Assembly: GCA_034665745.1 (NCBI GenBank)
Contig: JAXDJJ010000064.1
Span: forward strand, 1 to 31,681
Source: JAXDJJ01 sp034665745
GTDB lineage: Bacteria; Actinomycetota; CADDZG01; WHSQ01
Direction of reading: 5' to 3'
Length of the DNA stretch: 31,681 bases
Position 1 is the first letter of the stretch; each line of letters starts with the position of its first letter. Both the position numbers and the translations under genes were made by a program. This document shows, in pieces, positions 23,835 to 30,494 of the stretch. A model generated the notes under the pieces. The model ran no database searches. It was not told the origin of the DNA and saw only the letters and a list, made by a program, of their open reading frames with translations.

Positions 23835-24161
23835 ATGAGCGTTCGAGCGCAACACGTAGTCCTGTTCAAGTTCCCGCGCGAACTGACCGCGGACGAAGAA
23901 AGTGAGATGGCAACCCAGATCGCCGCATGGCCAGAAAACATCCAGGGCTTCACGGGTCTGCGTTTCGGCAAGGACACCAGCGGCCGGTCGGGTGGGTTCA
24001 CGTATCTGCTTCTGACCGAATTCGAAAACGAAGACGCGCACCAGGCGTATTACTCCCAACCGTCCCACGTTGCTTTCAGCGAGTGGGTGTTCGCACGTGA
24101 TTGCGAGGTCATCAGGGTTGACTACCCATTGACCCCGGATCACCTGATCCTCGATACCTAA
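23835..24161 (+). CDS. Dabb (stress-responsive alpha/beta barrel) domain protein
   Basis: This is a 108-residue protein formed by one Dabb domain: RAQHVVLFKFP, then ELTADEESEMATQIAAW, FTYLLLTEFENEDAHQAYYSQPSHVAF and CEVIRVDYP. Dabb proteins are small dimeric ferredoxin-like barrels; some are polyketide cyclases or peroxidase-like, most are uncharacterised. GGGGGAG precedes the ATG. It is divergent from the cupin/oxidoreductase operon across a perfect inverted repeat, which suggests joint regulation and a shared pathway. Confidence 0.87.
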   Translation: MSVRAQHVVLFKFPRELTADEESEMATQIAAWPENIQGFTGLRFGKDTSGRSGGFTYLLLTEFENEDAHQAYYSQPSHVAFSEWVFARDCEVIRVDYPLTPDHLILDT

Positions 24162-24167
24162 CCCTCC

Positions 24168-25046
24168 ATGGCCCGCCGACTAGCGATCGGACTGGCGTCG
24201 CTGGTGTTCGTCACCGGTTGTCAGACGCAAGACCCCCCGTCGGCGAGCCCATCTCCGCATGTCACAACGCCGCCGGTCGTGTCTGAACTAACCCCAACCC
24301 CCACCCCCAAGGCCACGCCTCTGGAACGGTGGATCACCGAGCGTCCACGGTGGCTGGGCAAGCGAGTCCTGCCTCTCGGACCAAGTGGTTTCGGGGAGAT
24401 ACGCCCGACACCACCGGTGTTGCGGAACCGCAGGTTCGCGACGATCGATGTATTGCCGCCCCCGAGAACGGAAAGGTTCGCAGCCGAGATGGGGTCGGTT
24501 CCGCGTGCGGTAGCGAAGCGTTCGTCGTGGAGCGCCGCGTGCCCGGTGGCGCTCGATCAACTCAGTTACATCACGATGCCGTTCTGGGGCTTCGATCGCC
24601 GTCTGCACGCCGGCGAGATGATCGTCAATGCCGCCGTGGCGACAGACGTTGTTGCCGCGTTCAAACAACTCTTCAGGATCCACTTCCCGATCGAGGAGAT
24701 GCGCGTGGTCACCGCGAAGGAGATCGAAGAGTGGGAAACCAAGCCGACCGGAGACGTGAACGTGACCTCTTCGTTCGAATGTAGGGATGCAGCAGAAACG
24801 AGTCACCGGTCCCAACACGCGTATGGACTTGCGATCGACATCAATCCCTTCCACAACCCATATGCACGAGGTGATGTCGTCGCCCCCGAGCTTGCTTCGG
24901 CGTACCTAGACAGAACCTGGAAGCGGCCCGGGATGATCCTCGAAGGAGACCGAGTGACGGCAGCGTTCGATGCGATTGGCTGGGGATGGGGCGGACGCTG
25001 GAGCTCGCTGAAGGATTGGATGCATTTCTCCCAGAACGGTCACTAA
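24168..25046 (+). CDS. M15C peptidase-like lipoprotein (D,D/L,D-carboxypeptidase fold)
   Basis: This 292-residue protein has a lipobox VTGC (Cys18) and a Pro/Thr-rich linker (about 22-52), so it is a lipid-anchored extracellular protein. The C-terminal domain (about 125-292) has the zinc-ligand pattern of M15C peptidases: His217 and Asp224 in SQHAYGLAIDINP and His286 in KDWMHFS, with the typical GWGWGGRWSSLKDW before it. Such enzymes trim peptidoglycan stem peptides. It starts 6 bp after the Dabb stop with no clear ribosome binding site. The GH25 muramidase gene follows after 28 bp, forming a cell-wall hydrolase pair. Confidence 0.88.
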   Translation: MARRLAIGLASLVFVTGCQTQDPPSASPSPHVTTPPVVSELTPTPTPKATPLERWITERPRWLGKRVLPLGPSGFGEIRPTPPVLRNRRFATIDVLPPPRTERFAAEMGSVPRAVAKRSSWSAACPVALDQLSYITMPFWGFDRRLHAGEMIVNAAVATDVVAAFKQLFRIHFPIEEMRVVTAKEIEEWETKPTGDVNVTSSFECRDAAETSHRSQHAYGLAIDINPFHNPYARGDVVAPELASAYLDRTWKRPGMILEGDRVTAAFDAIGWGWGGRWSSLKDWMHFSQNGH

Positions 25047-25061
25047 AAGCCCGGACCCGGT

Positions 25062-25067
25062 TACCTT
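25062..25067 (+). promoter_or_regulatory. -10 element of leaderless GH25 gene
   Basis: TACCTT ends 7 nt before the GTG start of the muramidase gene; no ribosome binding site is present. An ATG at 25073 is in another frame. Confidence 0.4.
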
Positions 25068-25074
25068 TTTAGAT

Positions 25075-26793
25075 GTGGCTGCGCGGGTCCGTCGTTCGCT
25101 CGTATCGCTCTTGGCGTTGACCATCGTTGGGACATTGCTCCCGATGCTGGCTGCGTCGCCCGCGCGCGCCCAGAGCTACACACTCGGGATCGATGTGTCG
25201 CACTGGCAAGAGGAGAACGGCAACGTCATCAACTGGCAGAAGGTTTCGGAGACGCATGTCTTCGCGTTCCACAAGGCCACCGAAGGGACGACCTATGCCG
25301 ATCCTCGCTATGCGGACAACCGCACCGAAGCTGCGTCCGCGAGCATCCCGTTCGGCGCCTACCACTTCGCACGCCCAAGTGGCGGAACCATCGCGGCCGC
25401 TCAGCAGGATGGTGTTGACGAGGCGGACCATTTCCTTGCGGTGGCACAACCAGCCGCGGGCGACCTCATCCCCGTGCTCGATCTCGAAGCGAACGGCAAC
25501 CTTCCGACGCGTCGACTGAAAGCCTGGGTGCAATCGTGGCTTGACCGGGTTCGATCGGTCGTAGGCGTGGAACCCATGATCTATACCGGCCCGAATTTCT
25601 GGGAGTCATACATGGGGAACACCGCAGAGTTCGCTGCATACCCGTTGTGGATCGCGCACTACACCTCGGATGCTCCGCGCGTTCCCGGTGGAAACTGGGG
25701 TGGGAATGGGTGGGCGTTCTGGCAATGGACCTCCAGCGCGCAGGTTCCGGGGATCAAAGGTGGCGTCGATGAAGACCGGTTCGCCGGAACCGATCTAACG
25801 CCGTACAAGATCCCCGGTGCCCCACTTCCGGTACCAACCCCCGACCCAGCAACGCCTCCCTCGAACCAGTCGCCGCCGACCATCTCGGGTGACACGGAGG
25901 TAGGAAGCACTTTGGCTGCCGATGAGGGCACGTGGTCGGGATCGACGCCGCAGTCGTACTCCTACGCCTGGTACCGGTGTGACGCGGACGGTAGCTCGTG
26001 CGCCGACATCGCCGGCGGGACGGATCCCTCTTACGAGCTGGCGCCTGGGGACTTCGGCCATCGATTGATGGTGCGGGTGACTGCGACCAACAGCGCAGCC
26101 TCGTCGTCCGAGGACTCGGCCCCCTCGGAGACCATCACGGACACGGTTGCTCCGGGCTCCCCGGTCATGACCGCTCCGCGCTCCCAGCCGACGCTCGCGA
26201 CCACGATGGAGGCCTCCTGGAACTCGATCGAGCCCGGGGTGTCTGCCTTCGACGTCCGTTATCGAGCGACGACACCACGTTCGGGCTTCGCCGACTTCGA
26301 GTCGGTCCTCGGTGACTCTGAAGCCAAAGAGACAACCGTTGACGTCAACCCCGGTTCGACCTACTGCTTCTCGGCCCGGGCGATAGATGAGGCTGGTAAC
26401 CGGTCGAACTGGTCCGGCGAACGATGCTCCGCGGTACCCATGGACGACCCGAAGCTGAGATCGGTCGGCTTCGTCCGACGCACCGGAGATGCCTTCTTCC
26501 TTAGCACCGTCTCTTCGGCGACGCGTATGGACGCCGAGCTCACCGCTACCGATGTGCGGGCGCGCGATATCTACCTCGTCGCTTCTCGCTGCCGGGGGTG
26601 CGGGAAGGTCGCCGTGTCCTTCAACGGCAAGCGCTTAGCGACGGTCGACCTTGCAGCCAAGGCCACGGCGAACCAGCGGGTCATCCACGTGTCAGGGTTC
26701 GCAGCCGTCCGTTCAGGAACGATCCGGATCCGGGTCATCTCCCGCAACCTGCCGGTGAAGATCGATGGATTGTTGCTTGCCCTGCAGGACTGA
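25075..26793 (+). CDS. Secreted GH25 muramidase with Ig-like and Fn3 modules
   Basis: This 572-residue protein has a signal peptide (1-32, ending ARA). A GH25 lysozyme domain (about 35-240) carries Asp40 in GIDVSHWQ and the Asp136/Glu138 pair in PVLDLEANG that is catalytic in this family; it cleaves beta-1,4 bonds of peptidoglycan. A Pro-rich linker (248-268) leads to an Ig-like module (about 269-350, EVGSTLAADEGTWSG to SYELAPGDFGHRL) common in actinobacterial surface proteins, an Fn3 module (about 360-455) and an all-beta C-terminal domain (465-572) that may bind the wall. The start is GTG, leaderless by the position of TACCTT. It follows the M15C lipoprotein, with which it probably acts in wall remodelling. 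Confidence 0.92.
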   Translation: MAARVRRSLVSLLALTIVGTLLPMLAASPARAQSYTLGIDVSHWQEENGNVINWQKVSETHVFAFHKATEGTTYADPRYADNRTEAASASIPFGAYHFARPSGGTIAAAQQDGVDEADHFLAVAQPAAGDLIPVLDLEANGNLPTRRLKAWVQSWLDRVRSVVGVEPMIYTGPNFWESYMGNTAEFAAYPLWIAHYTSDAPRVPGGNWGGNGWAFWQWTSSAQVPGIKGGVDEDRFAGTDLTPYKIPGAPLPVPTPDPATPPSNQSPPTISGDTEVGSTLAADEGTWSGSTPQSYSYAWYRCDADGSSCADIAGGTDPSYELAPGDFGHRLMVRVTATNSAASSSEDSAPSETITDTVAPGSPVMTAPRSQPTLATTMEASWNSIEPGVSAFDVRYRATTPRSGFADFESVLGDSEAKETTVDVNPGSTYCFSARAIDEAGNRSNWSGERCSAVPMDDPKLRSVGFVRRTGDAFFLSTVSSATRMDAELTATDVRARDIYLVASRCRGCGKVAVSFNGKRLATVDLAAKATANQRVIHVSGFAAVRSGTIRIRVISRNLPVKIDGLLLALQD

Positions 26794-26923
26794 CCTCCGG
26801 AAACCAGGACTTTCCAGGACTTTTCACCCCAAATCGGGCAGGGATGTGCTTGCCCTCCTAGAAATACCTCTCCGAGAGCCGTGCCGCGGGCACGGCCAGA
26901 GCTTATTTAGGAGGGATCAAGCC
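26794..26923 (+). promoter_or_regulatory. Structured 130-bp leader of the WPPNHK protein gene
   Basis: The region carries an exact tandem repeat CCAGGACTTT (26804-26813 and 26814-26823), a GGGCA/TGCCC pairing near 26836-26854, and a perfect 8-bp hairpin GCCGTGCC-GCG-GGCACGGC (26878-26896) 13 nt before the AGGAGGG box at 26909-26915. It may be a regulated leader or contain protein sites. I do not recognise a known riboswitch class. Confidence 0.4.
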
Positions 26924-27502
26924 TTGCGATCTTTGCGTCTACTGCTTGCCCTCGCCCTGGTTTCCGGCGCATTTGCGACGGTGGCCTTTGCTGGCGGGGA
27001 CAACCCGAAGGAAGAGCGCGGCACCACCACTCAAGAGTGTGACGACGATGTCCTAGGTAACGTCGGCGACATCACGTACTCCGGCCCGCTGTCGCTGTGG
27101 CCGCCGAACCACAAGTACGACCAGGGCACGCTGACCGCTACGGCGAACGACGCCGAGGACACCGTCAACATCGTCTTCACGGCCACCCACGACCAGTTCG
27201 TGACTGACGCAGAGTCGGGTCAGGTCAGCGAGATGAACGGCACCGGGAACACGACCAACGACATCTCCCCGGCCGCTGGTGACATCACCGGCACCGGCAC
27301 CGTGTCGCAGGTCTTCGACATCCGTTCGGAGCGCTCCGGCCGTGCGCTGGAGGGTCGTACCTACACGATCGACGGCACCGCGACCTACACGGACGACCTG
27401 GTCGCCGACGGTTCTTCTTCGCCGCTCGGGACCAGCTGTGACTTCACGTTCACGATCGTTGTCCCGCACGATCAGGGCCACGGTAAAGACGAGGGTCGCT
27501 AG
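26924..27502 (+). CDS. Secreted protein with WPPNHK motif, unknown function
   Basis: This 192-residue protein starts at a TTG placed 8 nt after an excellent AGGAGGG box; the next residues form a signal peptide (LRLLLALALVSGAFATVAFA, cleavage near residue 23). The mature part has SLWPPNHKY (57-65), a motif found in many secreted beta-sandwich modules (choice-of-anchor and hyalin-like), repeated Thr/Asp-rich strands and two cysteines (Cys39 and one near residue 170) that could form a disulfide. It ends in a polar His/Asp/Lys tail. I infer an all-beta extracellular module; function unknown. It is transcribed alone and closed by a strong terminator. No ATG start fits. Confidence 0.75.
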   Translation: MRSLRLLLALALVSGAFATVAFAGGDNPKEERGTTTQECDDDVLGNVGDITYSGPLSLWPPNHKYDQGTLTATANDAEDTVNIVFTATHDQFVTDAESGQVSEMNGTGNTTNDISPAAGDITGTGTVSQVFDIRSERSGRALEGRTYTIDGTATYTDDLVADGSSSPLGTSCDFTFTIVVPHDQGHGKDEGR

Positions 27503-27520
27503 TCAGCACTTAGCTTCACA

Positions 27521-27555
27521 GGAAAGGCCCGGCGGCTCAGCCGCCGGGCCTTTCT
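27521..27555 (+). terminator. Strong intrinsic terminator after WPPNHK protein gene
   Basis: AAAGGCCCGGCGGC (27523-27536), loop TCA and GCCGCCGGGCCTTT (27540-27553) form a perfect 14-bp stem followed by pyrimidines (CTCT). The A-tract facing the T-tract could also work from the minus side, but no minus-strand gene ends here. Confidence 0.92.
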
Positions 27556-27583
27556 CTATCCCCGTTTCTCACACACACAGCCT

Positions 27584-27614
27584 TTGACCGGGCGGTCAAG
27601 TGGATTGCCACTTG
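27584..27614. promoter_or_regulatory. Two adjoining inverted repeats, candidate operator
   Basis: TTGACCG-GG-CGGTCAA (27584-27599) is a perfect palindrome of the type bound by TetR-family repressors. It overlaps by three bases a second perfect repeat CAAGTGG-ATTG-CCACTTG (27597-27614), which contains the -35 of the next gene. No matching regulator gene is in the window. Confidence 0.6.
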
Positions 27615-27633
27615 GCCTTAGCTGAGGTAGGTA
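27605..27633 (+). promoter_or_regulatory. Promoter of the Rossmann-like unknown gene
   Basis: TTGCCA (27605-27610) and TAGGTA (27628-27633) are 17 bp apart, and the -10 ends 6 nt before the ATG, so the mRNA is probably leaderless. The -35 lies inside the second inverted repeat, so a bound protein would block it. Confidence 0.5.
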
Positions 27634-27639
27634 GTCGCG

Positions 27640-29130
27640 ATGGAAGACCAAGGGGTTCAGTTCGCATCGGTTGACGGGCGCCGGAGTTCCCAGCACGCGG
27701 GCAAGGCGATCCTTGCGGATGCGGTGCGCGCGGTCGACGCAGACGTCGCCGGTCGCATTGAGAAAACCCAAGACTGGCGCAAGCACTACATCACTTCATT
27801 CACCGACACGGTGGTCGCCGGCGCAACTTCTGCGAAGAACGCGTCGCGTGTAGCCGTTGACGGGCTCAACAGCCTGCACGATCACCTCTCGTTCGTGCGT
27901 GACGGGAAGGATCTGCGGCTCGATCACGCGTTCTCCGAAGCGGGGGAAGCGGTCTTCGACACCGAAGTCATCGAAGGCACCGGGGCACGTGCAACCGAGC
28001 TCCAGGTTCCCTACAAAGGTGCATTGTTGAGCGGTGACGAGCTTGTCCGGCAGTTGGTGGCGTGGGAGAGAGCGGGCGTCATCGAAGCGTCCGCGCGAAC
28101 CGCCCTCGAGAGAGTCATCGCCAACCCAGACTGGTTAGATCTTTCGGATCGTTACTTCGCCCTTCTCGGTGCATCTTCCGAGATGGGTCCGCTGTCCTCG
28201 CTGTGTGCGTGGGGTGCAAACGTCCTCGCCGTGGATCTGCCAAGGCGCCATCTGTGGGAGCACATCTCGACCCTGGCTTACGCAGGAAGCGGACGGGTGT
28301 TCGCTCCCGTGCGTGGATCGGGAACCGATGTCGTTCAGCGCGCAGGCGTCGACCTCATCACTGACGCACCCGCGGTCGGGACGTGGCTAAAGACCTTCGA
28401 CCAAGCGTTCACGATCGGCAACTACGTCTACGCCGATGGCACCAACTTCGTGCGGCTCGCAACCGCGGTCGATGCCTTGATCGCACACCTTCTCGGCACA
28501 CGGCCCGACCTTTCAGTGGCCTACCTCGCCACACCGACCGATGTGTTCGCGGTGCCGGAAGAGGTCGTCGATGGCGCCAGGGCCAACGCCACCCGGTCCT
28601 TGATCGCTGGTCCCCTTCGGGCGTTGTCGGGCTCGAAGTTGTACGCCCGCAACTACGACGATCTGGTGCCAGGCGAGGACGGACGCCGGTGGGGCATCTC
28701 GGATTCCCTCGTGCCCATCCAGGGCCCGAACTACGCGTTGGCCAAGTCACTGCAGCGATGGCGTGCAGTGGTTTCGAGGGAGGACGGATTCGTCACCTCG
28801 GCGAACGTTGCACCGGCCTCCAACACCGCATCGGTGACCAAGAACAAGATGTTGGCCGCCGCGTACAGGGGAGCACCGTCGTTCGGTATCGAGATCTTCG
28901 ATCCGGCAACGACACGCACGTTGATGGCTGCGTTATTGGTACATGACCTTCGGGATCCATCGGCCGCCGCCAACCCAGCCACGGAACTAAGCCATCCCTT
29001 CGACCTCTTCGTTCAAGGTGCGATACACGGCGGCATCTGGCGCCTTCCGTACGAGGCGCGCTCGATCTTGCCGATAGGGCTTGTCGGGGGTTTCCTCAAG
29101 CGGCGGCCCCCCGCGCGGACTGGGTTCTAG
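27640..29130 (+). CDS. Unknown protein with Rossmann-like nucleotide-binding signature
   Basis: This is a 496-residue protein without signal peptide; I cannot assign it to a named family. The segment YFALLGASSEMGPLSSLC, then GANVLAVDLPR (about 172-202), looks like a beta-alpha-beta dinucleotide-binding fold with a G-x5-G loop and an acidic residue at the end of strand 2, so it may bind NAD(P) or SAM. I vaguely recall related proteins in plants and algae. Other notable parts are SREDGFVTSANVAPASNTASVTKNK and the C-terminal PYEARSILPIGLVGGFLKRR, which is hydrophobic and basic and might touch a membrane. The ATG is leaderless by promoter position. Two inverted repeats upstream suggest repressor control. 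Its stop shares CTAG with the convergent gene. Confidence 0.7.
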   Translation: MEDQGVQFASVDGRRSSQHAGKAILADAVRAVDADVAGRIEKTQDWRKHYITSFTDTVVAGATSAKNASRVAVDGLNSLHDHLSFVRDGKDLRLDHAFSEAGEAVFDTEVIEGTGARATELQVPYKGALLSGDELVRQLVAWERAGVIEASARTALERVIANPDWLDLSDRYFALLGASSEMGPLSSLCAWGANVLAVDLPRRHLWEHISTLAYAGSGRVFAPVRGSGTDVVQRAGVDLITDAPAVGTWLKTFDQAFTIGNYVYADGTNFVRLATAVDALIAHLLGTRPDLSVAYLATPTDVFAVPEEVVDGARANATRSLIAGPLRALSGSKLYARNYDDLVPGEDGRRWGISDSLVPIQGPNYALAKSLQRWRAVVSREDGFVTSANVAPASNTASVTKNKMLAAAYRGAPSFGIEIFDPATTRTLMAALLVHDLRDPSAAANPATELSHPFDLFVQGAIHGGIWRLPYEARSILPIGLVGGFLKRRPPARTGF

Positions 29131-30494
29131 AGCTCTATCGCCAGCGCCGGCCCAAGGCGGTTGACCACGCCTTTGGCTAAGTGGGTCGCTTCGTCGGTGC
29201 TCGAGTCGAGGAACGAAACGGCGATACGCCCATCCGGCAGGATCGCGACGGTGTTGAAGTCGAAGCGGATATCTGCAGGTGGGCCACTCGAAGAAGCGTC
29301 GACGTCACCGAGTCCGATCTGGTACAGCCGCGACAAGCGCGGCATGTCGCTGGAGATGTCGAGCTTGTAGAGAAGGTCGACATCTGCGTTCTTCGCGCCG
29401 TCGCGGGCATGAAGCGACACCGCTGCGACACCAACCTTGGCGTTGGCACGGAAGTCGAGCTGGAGACCGCCGACCGAAGCCGTGATCCCTTCGGGAAGGG
29501 TGACCCTCGTCGACTTCCAAGTCTTGCCGCCGTTCGTCGAGATGCGGTACTCGAAATCAGATGCCGCAGGGATGAAGTTGTGGATACGACCGCGCCCATC
29601 GACGAGGAAGCGACCCCTGAGGTCGTCGCCGTTGGGCAAAGTGAACGGTGCCCACCGCAGGCTCTCTGGGTTGAGGATCGACCAGTCCGTCCCGAATGCG
29701 TCCGGCGGGGCAAGAGCGCGGCCCCCACCTAGAGGGATGATCGGGCTGTTCGTGTTCGGCTGCATGAGATCGAGTTCCGGATCGGCCTTCGTGGGGATCC
29801 AGCTCTTGACCGGGTCTTCCAGGTTCGCGTCGACGTACGGGCTTGACGCTTGGGTGTAGGTAAGACCGTCGGTCGAATAGAGCAATGTGCCGGTGTGCGG
29901 GTATCCATCCACGAAGTTCACGTAGGGCACCTTCGACCCGTTCACCGTGAATGGTCCGGGCACTACCGATAGCCACGGGCGGTCGTAGAACGGGGTGTGC
30001 AACGGCGACTCGAGGTAGAGCCACTCCTCGCCGACGGCGTCGTACTTGTAGGACTGCATGTGGTCGCCCGAGTAAGGATCCCACTGCACTCCCAAGACAT
30101 CGCCTCCAGGTCCCATCGCGATGGTCCCTTCGCCGTTGACCAAAGGCGCAAGAGGCTGCACGGACTTCCAGGTCTTGCCCAAGTCATCGGTGTAGTTGAT
30201 GTACTTGCCACCCTGGTCGAAGATCCGACCCGTCGAGGATGAGGTCACGTAGTTCTCGCAGCAGTTCCCCGTGTTCTTCGCAACGCGGAACGCTTGCTTG
30301 AAGTGGCGGTCGTCTTTGGCGGATGCCGATCTACCGAAGTCCGTCACATCGAACTTCGCGATCCGCAATGGTGGGGCGAAGTCGACGACCTGTGCAGGAG
30401 CACCCGGGACCTGACTTGAAGCAGGAGCGATGATGGTTCCCGCCAGAGCGAGTACGCCGACGACTCCCGTAGCGAGTCTGAGCTTCAGGCTCAC
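29127..30494 (-). CDS. Secreted Asp-box (sialidase-like beta-propeller) protein
   Basis: This 455-residue protein has a signal peptide (about 1-28). At least two Asp-box motifs are present (NYTDDLGKTWKS near 100-111 and STNGGKTWKST near 325), spaced as in six-bladed sialidase/BNR propellers, together with further blade-like strands such as LLYSTDGLTYTQASS. I do not see the arginine triad and catalytic residues well enough to call a sialidase; many such proteins are non-catalytic or glycan-binding. The start is a GTG directly after the TAA of the M14 carboxypeptidase gene (no gap), with GGAAAGG as ribosome binding site, so they form an operon. Adjacent Cys78-Cys79 is unusual. Confidence 0.78.
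   Translation of the reverse strand: MSLKLRLATGVVGVLALAGTIIAPASSQVPGAPAQVVDFAPPLRIAKFDVTDFGRSASAKDDRHFKQAFRVAKNTGNCCENYVTSSSTGRIFDQGGKYINYTDDLGKTWKSVQPLAPLVNGEGTIAMGPGGDVLGVQWDPYSGDHMQSYKYDAVGEEWLYLESPLHTPFYDRPWLSVVPGPFTVNGSKVPYVNFVDGYPHTGTLLYSTDGLTYTQASSPYVDANLEDPVKSWIPTKADPELDLMQPNTNSPIIPLGGGRALAPPDAFGTDWSILNPESLRWAPFTLPNGDDLRGRFLVDGRGRIHNFIPAASDFEYRISTNGGKTWKSTRVTLPEGITASVGGLQLDFRANAKVGVAAVSLHARDGAKNADVDLLYKLDISSDMPRLSRLYQIGLGDVDASSSGPPADIRFDFNTVAILPDGRIAVSFLDSSTDEATHLAKGVVNRLGPALAIEL

Noticed and set aside
26794..26923. Known riboswitch (c-di-AMP or c-di-GMP type) before the secreted protein
   Set aside because: The conserved core sequences of those classes as I know them are not present.
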